This document shows, in pieces, positions 1 to 8,277 of a DNA stretch of 27,563 bases. Every line of letters starts with the position of its first letter. Position 1 is the first letter of the stretch. The stretch is from Oscillospiraceae bacterium (GTDB taxonomy: Bacteria > Bacillota > Clostridia > Oscillospirales > Ruminococcaceae). A program made the translations under genes and the position numbers. The notes under the pieces were generated by a model. The model was given only the letters and a program-made list of their open reading frames with translations, ran no database searches and had not been told where the DNA came from. Location: NCBI GenBank assembly GCA_016296505.1, contig JAEDJD010000026.1, positions 1-27,563 of the forward strand, read 5' to 3'.

Positions 1-60
1 CGCGAGCTTTTGAAAAAGCTCGACCAAAACTTTTATTTCACCTTCGGTGTGCGCATTCGT
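1..60. repeat. Edge of a probable dispersed intergenic repeat
   Basis: The first 22 bases hold a small hairpin (arms at 3-9 and 16-22, cgagctt/aagctcg) followed by a purine/pyrimidine-skewed stretch. Read on the minus strand, this resembles the start of intergenic repeats that I recognise from many gut Clostridia, in which such a hairpin precedes a GC-rich palindrome; that part would lie outside the window. One plus-strand frame stays open from base 1 to 117, so the tail of a gene crossing the left edge cannot be excluded. The repeat assignment rests on memory of similar sequences, not on a search. Confidence 0.3.
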
Positions 61-78
61 AAGTTTCTCGACATACTG

Positions 79-113
79 AAACGGAGCCTGCCTCAAACAG
101 ACTCCGTTTTGAT
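79..113. terminator. Bidirectional terminator hairpin
   Basis: The arms aaacggag (79-86) and ctccgttt (102-109) pair perfectly, and an inner ctg/cag pair extends the stem. A T run follows on the plus strand. The hairpin sits directly after the stop codon of the minus-strand gene ending at 114, so it can end transcription of that gene and of anything entering from the left edge. Confidence 0.7.
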
Positions 114-623
114 TTAATCCCGCCACGCCTTTGCAACCTCTGCCGCTTTATACAGACGCGTTTCCAGCGAATGAATATTATCATAAAATACCGTCAGGCT
201 TTCCCCATTTGAACGCACCCAATCGGTAATTGTGCCGCCGCAGGACTCTGCATTCAGTACCTTCAGCGATTTCGCAGCACGTTCGCAAATATCGTATACA
301 TCGTGAATCAGCACCGAGGAGAACCATTTTCGCTTTCCCATCTCAAATTTCAGCCAGCGTACTGCATTATCCCATTCCTTTTCGCAGCCGTAATTTGACG
401 CTGCATACGGCGTATCATTCAGCGCGGCGTCCGCAAGACTCGCATAAAGCCATACTGAAGCGGCAAACGACGGGTCATTCCGGTCGCGTGCGGAAAGATT
501 CTCCGCCTTGTACGCTTTATAGAACATATTGTCAATTTCCGTCAGCAACGTCTTTTTCTTGACAGATTGTGGAATGATTGTCTGAATTGTCTGCTTCACA
601 GAAGGGATCTGAAAAATGGTCAT
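114..623 (-). CDS. Hypothetical protein, 169 aa
   Basis: This is a complete gene of unrecognised family. I place the start at the ATG at 623 because AAAGGAG lies 7 nt before it; a longer reading frame back to 683 has no comparable ribosome binding site and would overlap the promoter. The product is soluble, mostly helical in character and rich in Trp, Lys and Ala, with no signal peptide, membrane segment or catalytic motif that I recognise. A near-consensus sigma-A promoter lies just upstream and a terminator immediately downstream, so it is a single-gene transcription unit. No function can be assigned from the sequence. Confidence 0.75.
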   Translation of the reverse strand: MTIFQIPSVKQTIQTIIPQSVKKKTLLTEIDNMFYKAYKAENLSARDRNDPSFAASVWLYASLADAALNDTPYAASNYGCEKEWDNAVRWLKFEMGKRKWFSSVLIHDVYDICERAAKSLKVLNAESCGGTITDWVRSNGESLTVFYDNIHSLETRLYKAAEVAKAWRD

Positions 624-662
624 AATAACGCTCCTTTCCGTATCGGGCATGATACTATGTTC

Positions 663-691
663 AGAATAACATAATTTCATCAAAATGTCAA
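663..691 (-). promoter_or_regulatory. Sigma-A promoter of the 169-aa hypothetical gene
   Basis: On the minus strand TTGACA (691-686) is followed after 17 nt by TATTCT (668-663). The expected transcript start is about 30 nt before the chosen ATG at 623. Confidence 0.7.
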
Positions 692-758
692 GGTATATTT
701 TCTACAAATTACATAATTTTTTATCGTCTATTATGACAAGAGCTTTTCTGCATCTAAT

Positions 759-888
759 AAAAAGCCCTCCTGCGAGCAGAGAGGTACACGCAGGAGAGCT
801 GTTTTCATTGACCGGCATGACCCGGCACTGAGAAAGGATGTCGGTTTCATCTTTGTATGTGCATCTACAAAGATGTCCTTTACAATAT
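759..888 (-). ncRNA. Candidate small RNA with intrinsic terminator
   Basis: On the minus strand a promoter-like pair (919-924 and 895-900) is followed by about 130 nt with three stem-loops. These are a 10-bp stem (arms 866-875 and 848-857), a short GC stem (arms 822-826 and 811-815, one G-U pair), and a 12-bp stem with one mismatch (arms 789-800 and 763-774) that runs straight into a U tract. No good ribosome binding site or credible protein was found. The layout of promoter, stems and terminator suggests a non-coding RNA; no known family was recognised. Confidence 0.45.
763..800 (-). terminator. Intrinsic terminator of the candidate small RNA
   Basis: The 12-nt arms 789-800 and 763-774 pair with one mismatch. 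Read on the minus strand, the stem is followed immediately by a run of T residues (763-759). Confidence 0.7.
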
Positions 889-894
889 AACTAT

Positions 895-924
895 ACCATA
901 TCTGCTGCATAAAATCTAGTTCAA
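895..924 (-). promoter_or_regulatory. Possible promoter of the candidate small RNA
   Basis: On the minus strand TTGAAC (924-919) is followed after 18 nt by TATGGT (900-895). A second TATA-like hexamer (895-890) overlaps it but is too far from the -35. This is a moderate match to sigma-A consensus. Confidence 0.4.
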
Positions 925-1176
925 AATTGCGGTATTGCAAATGTCCGTACAACCGAAAATCACAGTTTTTCGCGCCATTTCCACTAATGATACAACGCAA
1001 AATACACATATCTACGTCATTTCCATCTATCTCCGCAATACATTCCAATTATAGAAATATATTACTTTTCACAATTATTGAGCATATTGCAGCACTCTGT
1101 ATAAATATAAGACCGTACATTTATTAGATTTGTGCAATGTCACAATTCTGTACCATATATTTTTATAAATGCGAAA

Positions 1177-1210
1177 CCGACTCGTCTGACGCAGCATTCA
1201 GACGAGTCGG
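1177..1210 (-). terminator. Terminator hairpin of the xylo-oligosaccharide operon
   Basis: A perfect 13-bp stem (arms 1177-1189 and 1198-1210) with an 8-nt loop lies about 65 bp after the stop of the last operon gene. On the minus strand it is followed by TTTCGCATTT, a weak U tract, so termination may be imperfect, but the stem is very strong. Confidence 0.7.
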
Positions 1211-1276
1211 CAACATGGAAATGAAGTAGAGAGGGGGGAAACTTACCAGATTCACTGGTATATAAAGGAATAGGGA

Positions 1277-2125
1277 TTATTCCTTGACGCCGCCGAGGGC
1301 TACACCCGCGATGATATACTTTGAGAGAAGGAAGTAAATCACGAAAATCGGGAGAACCGTCAGCAGAAGTCCGAGATAAACTGCGCCATACTCAGTCTTA
1401 TACATATCGCCGCTGAGCTGGCTGACCATCATCGGCATGGTCCACTTTTCCTTGTTTGTGAGCAGGATCATCGGCATGAACAGGTTGTTCCACTGGAACA
1501 CGAAAATGAAGATTGCCTGTGTCGCCATGCCCGGCTTACAAAGCGGAAGAACGATTTTGTTGAATGTCAGGAACTCGCCTGCTCCATCAATTCGCGCAGA
1601 CTGTACAATTTCCATCGGCAGCGCCGGAATCATGTATTGCCTCATGAAGAATACCGTTGATGGCGCAGCAATCGCCGGCAAAATCAGTGCAAGGTAATTG
1701 TTCGTCATGCCAATCTTATACATGAACTGATAGAAACCAATCGAAGATACCGTTGCAGGAATCATCATGATTGCCATGATCACTGCAAAAAACGCTTTTT
1801 TCATTTTCCAGTCATATGCAACAACTGAATATGCGGTCAGCGTTGAAAAGTATACGCTCAGCGCGGTCGCACAAATCGAAATGATCGCGGAATTCTTGAA
1901 ACCAGTCAGCGGATGGAACGTCTTAGACGTCAGAACACTCATGTTGTTCATCAGATACTTGGATGGAATCAGCGAGAGTGCGTGAGACTGAATTTGTGTG
2001 GAGCTTCTTGTTGCGTTTACGATCATAATGATAAACGGGAACAAGCTCAGCAGCGTCAGAAGAATACATACGGTATACTGAAAAATCTTGTATGCGAGGG
2101 CGCCGTTTCGATTTGATGCTTTCAT
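1277..2125 (-). CDS. Carbohydrate ABC transporter permease, MalG/MsmG type, 282 aa
   Basis: This is one of the two membrane subunits of a sugar importer of the CUT1 class. The product starts with a short basic N-terminus and a hydrophobic helix (about residues 12-36), and has six predicted membrane segments. The cytoplasmic EAA loop near residues 180-200 reads roughly SARIDGAGEFLTFNKIVLP; this loop docks on the ATPase. The start ATG overlaps the stop of the upstream permease gene as ATGA (2122-2125), so translation of the two is coupled. Length is normal for the family. It is the last gene of the operon. The substrate is inferred from the operon (xylo-oligosaccharides or related beta-glycosides), and the ATPase, often a shared MsmK-type protein, is not encoded nearby. 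Confidence 0.93.
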   Translation of the reverse strand: MKASNRNGALAYKIFQYTVCILLTLLSLFPFIIMIVNATRSSTQIQSHALSLIPSKYLMNNMSVLTSKTFHPLTGFKNSAIISICATALSVYFSTLTAYSVVAYDWKMKKAFFAVIMAIMMIPATVSSIGFYQFMYKIGMTNNYLALILPAIAAPSTVFFMRQYMIPALPMEIVQSARIDGAGEFLTFNKIVLPLCKPGMATQAIFIFVFQWNNLFMPMILLTNKEKWTMPMMVSQLSGDMYKTEYGAVYLGLLLTVLPIFVIYFLLSKYIIAGVALGGVKE

Positions 2126-3141
2126 ATGACGGACATCCCCTTTCTTCTGGCTTTCTGATCAGCCTTTTTCACCTTTTCCGCAGCGATTGCGTCCTTATCG
2201 CGCATCAGATAGAACAGAAGTGCAGAGCAGGCTGCGATGACTATAAACATCAGGATACTTGCTGTTGCAGCCTGTGCAAAGAGCTGCTTGCCTTTGAACG
2301 CTTTATCATAGATAAAGACGCTCGTAGTAGAGGTTGCCATATCCGGTCCGCCCTTATTGAACAGCTTCGGGATATCAAACATATTGAGACCGCCGATCAA
2401 ACTCGTAACAAGCGTATAAAGCAGAACGGTCTTGAGATTCGGGATTGTAATCTGGAAGAAGATCTGTGCGCTGTTTGCGCCGTCGATATCAGCCGCCTCG
2501 TAGATATCGGGGCTGATACCCAGTACGCCGGAAATCAGAACGATCATCGTATTGCCGTACCAGATCCAGAACTGAATGAACGCTACGATCACCTGCGACG
2601 CAGTCTTGCTCGTAAAGAAGTCAAATGCCTTAACCGGGGCTTCCGAACCACCAAACAGCCTACTGAGCCTATTGAAAAGACTGGTAATCGCCATATAGAC
2701 ATCGTTAATCGGACCGTCCGGATAACCAAACAGCGCATTGAAAAGAATTGCTATTGTTGCCGCCGTAATGATATTCGGCATATAGAACATGACCTTGAAA
2801 AAGCCCTGTCCCTTAATCGTGATACGGCGAGCCGTAAACCACGCAGTCAACACCATGGAAAGCGTAATCTGCGGGATAAAATTCATAATCCAAAGTTTCA
2901 CCGTGTTCTTGAAGCTAGTGAGAAATGTTTTATTCGTCAGAATTTTTCTGAAGTTATCAAACGGTTCTTCAAGAAATTTAATTTCATTTCCGACTCCATG
3001 TGCGTCGGTGAACGCGAGCACAAATGTATAAATAGTCGGATACAATGTAAATATCAAAAAGATGATAATAAATGGAAGTGCAAATAAATAGCCGTACTTG
3101 GCATAAGACATTCCTTTGAGATGCTTTTGGCTGCCTGTCAA
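2122..3141 (-). CDS. Carbohydrate ABC transporter permease, MalF/UgpA type, 339 aa
   Basis: This is the partner membrane subunit of the importer. It has an N-terminal membrane helix at about residues 18-40, five further membrane segments, and a clear EAA loop (EAADIDGANSAQIFFQITIP) near residues 215-235. The start is a TTG at 3141: GGAGG sits 8 nt before it and no ATG in this frame is equally well placed. The gene follows the binding-protein gene by 114 bp, which contain a strong hairpin (3174-3204), and overlaps the next permease by 4 nt. This binding protein, MalF, MalG order is typical of CUT1 operons. Confidence 0.92.
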   Translation of the reverse strand: MTGSQKHLKGMSYAKYGYLFALPFIIIFLIFTLYPTIYTFVLAFTDAHGVGNEIKFLEEPFDNFRKILTNKTFLTSFKNTVKLWIMNFIPQITLSMVLTAWFTARRITIKGQGFFKVMFYMPNIITAATIAILFNALFGYPDGPINDVYMAITSLFNRLSRLFGGSEAPVKAFDFFTSKTASQVIVAFIQFWIWYGNTMIVLISGVLGISPDIYEAADIDGANSAQIFFQITIPNLKTVLLYTLVTSLIGGLNMFDIPKLFNKGGPDMATSTTSVFIYDKAFKGKQLFAQAATASILMFIVIAACSALLFYLMRDKDAIAAEKVKKADQKARRKGMSVI

Positions 3142-3173
3142 AGCAAATGCCTCCTTTCGGAAGCCGCATCAGC

Positions 3174-3204
3174 GACAGCGCGGCATTTCGGGTACCGCGC
3201 TGTC
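3174..3204 (-). promoter_or_regulatory. Intercistronic mRNA hairpin after the binding-protein gene
   Basis: A perfect 10-bp GC-rich stem (arms 3174-3183 and 3195-3204, 11-nt loop) lies between the binding-protein gene and the permease genes. It has no U tract on the minus strand, so it is more likely an mRNA 3'-end stabiliser or processing barrier than a full terminator. Such hairpins often let the binding protein be made in excess over the permeases. Confidence 0.6.
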
Positions 3205-3255
3205 CCTTTGCAGCAAAATTATGCTAAGGTTTCAAATACGAACGTAATATGTTCC

Positions 3256-4668
3256 TTATTCAGCAGCTTCAATGTCAAGCTTATCCAGGACAGCCTGCTT
3301 GAAGTCAGCAATTGCGGTATCGCGATCCTTGTTGCCAGCGGTGTACTGACGAACCTGGTCACGCCACAGGGAATTGATATCCTCATCATACGGAGTGAGG
3401 TTCTTACCGGTTGCGTTCTCGTTTGCCGGAACGAATACGTCGAACATATTCTGACCGCCGAGGAAGTCAAGTTCGCCGTTGGACTTCTTCATAACGACGT
3501 TAGAACCAACAGTATCCTTGGTGCCGCCTTCGCCGTTCATTGTGCCGTTTGCCCACATATACTGGAGACCATCCTCATCGGTGTTCAGAGTGATCCACTC
3601 GATGATCTGACCGACAGCTTCCTTCTTGTCGCTGTCCTTGGTACCGAGCACCCATGTGCCGCCCCAGAAGAAGCCGACAGGCGGTTCGCAAACGCCCCAG
3701 TCACCGTATGTGCCTTCGCCCGGCTTCTCGCCGCCAGAGTTACCAGCCATAACGTAGTTGATCAGCCATGCCGGTCCGAAGAAACCGAAGATCGGCTTCT
3801 CACCGGTACCTGCCATATCGGCATACCAGTTGTCGGTCCAGTCCTGCGTATCATTGTGATAGTTGTTATCCTTCAGCTTCTTGGAGAGATCGAGGAACTC
3901 CTCACGCTTTGCGTCAATGACGAGCTTATCGTCAACAACCCAGCCCTGATCGGAGCTGTTCTCAACAGCGTGCCACATATCGCCGTCACCGGAAACAATG
4001 CCGTAGCCCTTGCCCTTCAGCTTCTCAGCTGCCTCGAAGAACTTATCCCAGCCCGGTCCGATCTCCTTTGTGATGGTTGCCGGATCATCGGTGCCGAACA
4101 CATCCTTCGCGATGGAGCGACGGTAGATAAATGCACCGCCGGTTGCCTGATAGCCCAGACCAACGAGCTTGCCATCCGGATTGGTACCGATATCAACGGT
4201 GTACTGTGCGATCTCAGAGGACTTCACCTTTTCGAGATCAATGCCGAGATCCTCGTAAGGAGCGACATACTTGGAGCCTTCGCCCTTCGTATACTTCAGA
4301 ACAAATGCAGCCTCAGCAGCGAACATATCTACGCCGCCGTCTGCCAGTGCCTGATCCAGTGCCGGCTGATAGAGACCGTCAGTGGTCGGGATCTGGGTAT
4401 CGTTAATGGTGTAGCCGAAATCCGGGTGCAGTTCAACAAACTTTTTGACCATGTTCGGGACTTCATCGGTAAATGCGTAAAGATTGATGACGCCCTTTTC
4501 GCCTGCCGGAGCCTCGGAAGACTCTTCGGAAGAAGCCTCGGAAGAAGCCTCAGAAGAAGCCTCAGAAGAAGAAGAGTCTGTGTTGTCTGCAACAGAGCTG
4601 CTGTCGCCGCAAGCAGTGAAGCTGAGCATCAGGCTCAGAGCTGCCATCAGGGAAAGTGCCTTTTTCAT
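3256..4668 (-). CDS. Sugar ABC transporter substrate-binding lipoprotein, 470 aa
   Basis: This extracellular solute-binding protein captures the sugar for the two permeases. It has a lipoprotein signal peptide ending at Cys20 (SFTAC), then a Ser/Glu linker with repeated EASS units (about residues 22-55), then a two-lobe binding domain of about 400 residues. Aromatic and Trp-rich patches (for example WTDNWYADM and FFGPAWLINYVM) suit sugar stacking. The start ATG has AGGAGG just upstream. It is preceded by the xylose isomerase gene (85-bp gap) and followed by the permeases. The linker is encoded by 12-bp repeats (about 4511-4575), which could vary in length. Ligand identity is inferred from the operon. 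Confidence 0.93.
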   Translation of the reverse strand: MKKALSLMAALSLMLSFTACGDSSSVADNTDSSSSEASSEASSEASSEESSEAPAGEKGVINLYAFTDEVPNMVKKFVELHPDFGYTINDTQIPTTDGLYQPALDQALADGGVDMFAAEAAFVLKYTKGEGSKYVAPYEDLGIDLEKVKSSEIAQYTVDIGTNPDGKLVGLGYQATGGAFIYRRSIAKDVFGTDDPATITKEIGPGWDKFFEAAEKLKGKGYGIVSGDGDMWHAVENSSDQGWVVDDKLVIDAKREEFLDLSKKLKDNNYHNDTQDWTDNWYADMAGTGEKPIFGFFGPAWLINYVMAGNSGGEKPGEGTYGDWGVCEPPVGFFWGGTWVLGTKDSDKKEAVGQIIEWITLNTDEDGLQYMWANGTMNGEGGTKDTVGSNVVMKKSNGELDFLGGQNMFDVFVPANENATGKNLTPYDEDINSLWRDQVRQYTAGNKDRDTAIADFKQAVLDKLDIEAAE

Positions 4669-4741
4669 AATTCATCCTCCTAGTGCTAAATAGCTTTTCT
4701 GTTCGGGTTTTCCGCCGGTCAGGTCAGCGGAATTATTTGAA

Positions 4742-4763
4742 CAGCCTGCCTGTTTACAGGCTG
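4742..4763. promoter_or_regulatory. Hairpin overlapping the xylose isomerase stop codon
   Basis: The 7-bp arms cagcctg (4742-4748) and caggctg (4757-4763) enclose the stop codon of the xylose isomerase gene. There is no U tract, and the gap to the binding-protein gene also holds a GC-rich inverted repeat (ccgc...gcgg, about 4710-4730). It may mark an mRNA processing point. I see no clear separate promoter for the binding protein. Confidence 0.35.
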
Positions 4764-6076
4764 AACAATACGTTGTTTACGATGGATTCGAGCAATTCCT
4801 GTCTGCCGCTGGAGAGGGAATCCACAACCTCGCCTTTCTGGATTGCGTAATCGCTGAGCGCTTTGAGATCAACCTTACCGTCGATGATATCCTTACCAAT
4901 ACCGGTCGTCCAGCTTGCATAACGGTCTGCAACGAACTTGTCGAGTCTGCCGTCTGCGATGAGTGCGCGCGCTGCCTTGAAGCCGAGTGCGAATGCGTCC
5001 ATACCTGCAATGTAGGAGAGGAAGATATCCTCCGGCGTAAAGCTGCCGCGGCGAGCCTTGGCGTCAAAGTTCAGACCGCCGTTGGTAAAGCCGCCTGCCT
5101 TGATGACTTCATACATACAAAGCGTCGTATCATACACATTCGTCGGGAACTGGTCGGTATCCCAGCCGAGAAGCTGATCGCCCTGATTTGCGTCGATGGA
5201 ACCGAAGAAGCCGTTGACTCTGGCGACATTCAGCTCATGCTGGAAGGTATGCTGTGCAAGCGTTGCGTGGTTCGCCTCAATGTTCATCTTGAAATCTTTG
5301 TCAAGATTATACTTTCTGAGGAAGCCCATAACGGTTGCAGTATCGAAATCATACTGATGCTTGGTCGGCTCCTTCGGCTTCGGCTCGATGTAGAAATCGC
5401 CGTCAAAGCCGATGCTTCTGCCGTAATCGACAGCCATATGCATCAGACGAGCCATATTGTCAAGCTCAAGACCCATATCGGTATTCAGCAGAGTTTCGTA
5501 GCCCTCTCTGCCGCCCCAGAATACGTAGCCCTTACCGCCGAGCTGTACGGTTGCGTCGAGCGCAGCCTTGATCTGTGCCGCAGCATAAGCAAAGACGTCT
5601 GCGGAAGGAGAAGTGCCGGCGCCGTGCATATAACGCGGATGATCGAAGCACTTTGCGGTACCCCACAGCAGCTTCTTGCCGGTTTCCTTCTGCTTCTGTT
5701 CGAGGTAATCCACGATTGCCTGAAGCTTCTCATTGGATTCGCTGAGATTTGCGTATTCCGGAGAGAGATCGCGGTCGTGGAAGCAGTAATAGTCGATGGA
5801 GAGCTTCTCCATGATCTCGAAAGCGGCATCAACCTTGGCCTTGGCTCTTGCCTCGGAATCGGACTCGCCCCAAGTCTTGTCAGCCGTACCGACGCCGAAC
5901 ATATCGGTGCCGTCACCGCCCATGGTGTGCCACCAGCTCAGCGCAAACTTCAGATGCTCGCGCATCGGCTTGCCATCGATGATCTCATCGGGATTGTAGT
6001 ACTTGAATGCAAGGTCGTTCTTAGAATCCTTGCCCTCGTAGGAGATTTTGCCGATATTCGGGAAAAATTCGCTCAT
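4754..6076 (-). CDS. xylA: Xylose isomerase, class II, 440 aa
   Basis: It converts D-xylose to D-xylulose in the cytoplasm and needs two divalent metal ions. Recognisable motifs are the N-terminal block with SWWHTMGGDGTDMFG (about 47-61), the catalytic His in CFHDRD (about 98-103), FWGGREGYETLLNTD, the metal-binding IEPKPKEPTKHQYD segment, and the IEANHATLA segment. Length matches class II enzymes, which carry an extra N-terminal stretch compared with class I. I use the ATG at 6076, preceded by GGAGG at 7-8 nt; the frame stays open upstream, but that part overlaps the end of the GH3 gene. The GH3 gene ends 38 bp upstream, and together they free and isomerise xylose. Xylulokinase is absent from the window. 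Confidence 0.97.
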   Translation of the reverse strand: MSEFFPNIGKISYEGKDSKNDLAFKYYNPDEIIDGKPMREHLKFALSWWHTMGGDGTDMFGVGTADKTWGESDSEARAKAKVDAAFEIMEKLSIDYYCFHDRDLSPEYANLSESNEKLQAIVDYLEQKQKETGKKLLWGTAKCFDHPRYMHGAGTSPSADVFAYAAAQIKAALDATVQLGGKGYVFWGGREGYETLLNTDMGLELDNMARLMHMAVDYGRSIGFDGDFYIEPKPKEPTKHQYDFDTATVMGFLRKYNLDKDFKMNIEANHATLAQHTFQHELNVARVNGFFGSIDANQGDQLLGWDTDQFPTNVYDTTLCMYEVIKAGGFTNGGLNFDAKARRGSFTPEDIFLSYIAGMDAFALGFKAARALIADGRLDKFVADRYASWTTGIGKDIIDGKVDLKALSDYAIQKGEVVDSLSSGRQELLESIVNNVLFSL

Positions 6077-6114
6077 AATCAATTTCCTCCGTTCAAATTT
6101 TTTCAAATTTTGGA

Positions 6115-8196
6115 TTACAGGGTAATCGTCTGGCTCAGACACGCGGTACCGGTCAGCTTTTCGCTCAGCGGATCGGGCTGACAGGTTCCGGCATACAGCA
6201 CATAATTCTTGCCGCGTACTGCGCGGACGCCGTCTGCGTCCACAGACGTAAACGCAAGTTCGGGGATTTCAACCGAAACAGACTGCGTTTCACCGGCTCT
6301 CAGATGCACGCGGACAAATCCGCAGAGCGTCGGATACGGTGCAGCGCATTCACTGTCGTCTTTCAGATAGAACTGTACGACATCGTCGGTATCGACGCCT
6401 CCGGTATTGGTGATATGCAGCGTCGCCTGCTTTCCGTCCGCAACGAGATCGGACAGGGATGTCTTGGAATAGGTCAAACCGTATCCGAACGGATACAGGA
6501 TATTCTCTCTTGTATAGCGATAGGTGCGTCCTGCCATACTGTAGTCGTCAAATGCAGGAAGCTGATCGGCGTCCGCATAGAACGTGACGGGCAGCTTTCC
6601 GGACGGCGATACTTTACCGAACAGGATATCTGCAAGCGCCTTACCGCCGCTTTGTCCGGGATACCATGTATGAATCACAGCGTCGCAGTCCGCCTCGACA
6701 TTGATCGCGCTGCCGACCGCGGAAACGATAATCACCGGCTTGCCTTTTTCCATGATTTTGGATACGAGCAGACGCTGCGGATCGGGCAATCGAAGGTCGA
6801 TCTTGTCGCCGGAAGCGAATTCATTGCCAGCGTCGCCCTCCTCGCCTTCGATATAGGCGTCGAGTCCGACGCAGAGGATCACGAGATCCGACTGCTCGGC
6901 AACGGTTTCCGCTTCTGCAAGACGGTCGTTTTCTCTTGCAAGACCACTCATGCGGTCTTTATAGAGGTGACAGCCCTCTGCGCAGAGCACTCTGCCGTCA
7001 AAGGCGTCCTGAATACCCTCAAGGAATGTGATGTAGCGATCAGCCGTACCGCTGTAGTTCCCCTCCAGCGCTGCGCGGCTGTTTGCATTCGGACCGATTA
7101 CGCCGATTGTCTGATACTTGGAAGCGTCAAGCGGCAGAATGCCGTTATTCTTCAGCAGAACCATAGATTTCCGCGCATAATCGAGTGCGAGCGCTTTATG
7201 CTCCGGACAAGCAACAACCGTATACGGAATGTTGTCGTAGGGCGTATGTTCATCGAGCATACCGAGGCGGATTCTTGTCCGCATCACCTTGACGCAGGCT
7301 TTCCGGATATCGGCTTCTGTAATCATTCCGGCTTCCAGCGCGTCCATCAGCTTCTCGTAGACTCTGCCGGCGTTGAGGTCGCAGCCGCCCTTGAGCGCGA
7401 CGGCGGCGGTTTCGGCAGCCGAAGCGGTCAGACCGTGATTGGTATGAAAATCTGCAAGCGCGCCGAAATCGGAAACGAAATGTCCGTTGAAGTCCCATTC
7501 TTTGAGTTTTCCCTGAAGGAACTTGCTTGCGCAGGCGCCCTCGCCGTTGACGCGGTTATAAGCGCCCATGACGCTCTCAACCTCCGCGTCCTGAACCAGC
7601 GCGCGGAACGCCGGAATATATGTATCCTCAATATCGTGCGCATTTGCGACTGCGTTTGCAGAATGGCGCGTTGCCTCTGGTCCGCTGTGTACTGCAAAAT
7701 GCTTTGCACAGGCAGCTGTCCGGAGATGCTCTTTGTCGTCGCCCTGCAAGCCGTTGACAAACGCCTTGCCGAGTTCCGCGGTCAGGAACGGGTCTTCGCC
7801 GTATGTTTCCTGTCCTCTGCCCCAGCGCGGGTCGCGGAAAATATTGATATTCGGCGACCAGATCGAGAGTCCTTTATAGATATCGCGATCGCCGTGCTTT
7901 GCAAATTCATTATGTTTTGCACGCTGCTCCGTTGAAACGACCTCGCCGGCGCGTTTGACTGCGTTCTGATCGAACATGGCAGCCAGACCGATCGCCTGCG
8001 GAAACATCGTTGCAATACCGGCACGCGCTGCGCCGTGCAGACCCTCGTTCCACCAGTTATAGGCAGGAATGCCGAGCCGCTCCACTGCGGGCGCGTCATA
8101 GATCAGCTGCGCAGCCTGCTCGGCAGTTGTCAGCCGGTCAACCAGATCCTCCGCGCGTTCCAGCGCTGTCAGCGTGACATCACGGAATTTTTCCAA
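6115..8196 (-). CDS. Glycoside hydrolase family 3, probable beta-xylosidase/beta-glucosidase, 693 aa
   Basis: It has the full GH3 layout: an N-terminal barrel domain with WSPNINIFRDPRWGRGQETY, the substrate-binding KHF motif, and the nucleophile Asp in VSDFGA (about residue 243); then an alpha/beta sandwich domain; then a C-terminal fibronectin-III-like domain after YPFGYGLTYS. No signal peptide is present, so it acts in the cytoplasm on imported oligosaccharides. I choose TTG at 8196 as the start because GGAGGG lies 8-9 nt before it; the ATG at 8217 would place that ribosome site inside the coding region and has none of its own. The xylan-type operon favours beta-xylosidase, but GH3 specificity cannot be read from sequence alone. 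Confidence 0.92.
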   Translation of the reverse strand: MEKFRDVTLTALERAEDLVDRLTTAEQAAQLIYDAPAVERLGIPAYNWWNEGLHGAARAGIATMFPQAIGLAAMFDQNAVKRAGEVVSTEQRAKHNEFAKHGDRDIYKGLSIWSPNINIFRDPRWGRGQETYGEDPFLTAELGKAFVNGLQGDDKEHLRTAACAKHFAVHSGPEATRHSANAVANAHDIEDTYIPAFRALVQDAEVESVMGAYNRVNGEGACASKFLQGKLKEWDFNGHFVSDFGALADFHTNHGLTASAAETAAVALKGGCDLNAGRVYEKLMDALEAGMITEADIRKACVKVMRTRIRLGMLDEHTPYDNIPYTVVACPEHKALALDYARKSMVLLKNNGILPLDASKYQTIGVIGPNANSRAALEGNYSGTADRYITFLEGIQDAFDGRVLCAEGCHLYKDRMSGLARENDRLAEAETVAEQSDLVILCVGLDAYIEGEEGDAGNEFASGDKIDLRLPDPQRLLVSKIMEKGKPVIIVSAVGSAINVEADCDAVIHTWYPGQSGGKALADILFGKVSPSGKLPVTFYADADQLPAFDDYSMAGRTYRYTRENILYPFGYGLTYSKTSLSDLVADGKQATLHITNTGGVDTDDVVQFYLKDDSECAAPYPTLCGFVRVHLRAGETQSVSVEIPELAFTSVDADGVRAVRGKNYVLYAGTCQPDPLSEKLTGTACLSQTITL

Positions 8197-8277
8197 TATA
8201 AAATCCCTCCGTTTCATCAAAGCGGCATTGTCGTCCGGCTCTGATGAATATGATAATTGATACGTTTCAAAAAACGA

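Larger units (their letters stand above)
624..1276. other. 650-bp stretch without a convincing gene
   Basis: The stretch holds the promoter of the 169-aa gene, a candidate small RNA (about 759-888, minus), an AT-rich segment (about 930-1170) with no credible reading frame, and the terminator of the sugar operon. Short frames on both strands lack good ribosome binding sites and resemble no protein I know. Two copies of the octamer TCACAATT (1069-1076 and 1140-1147) match the octamer at the AraC regulator promoter. Confidence 0.6.

Noticed and set aside
731..1048. A 105-aa minus-strand reading frame
   Set aside because: It spans the small-RNA hairpins and terminator, has no good ribosome site and no recognisable protein pattern.
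3121..4683. A 520-aa plus-strand frame opposite the binding-protein gene
   Set aside because: The minus-strand lipoprotein is unmistakable; the plus-strand frame only mirrors its codon bias.
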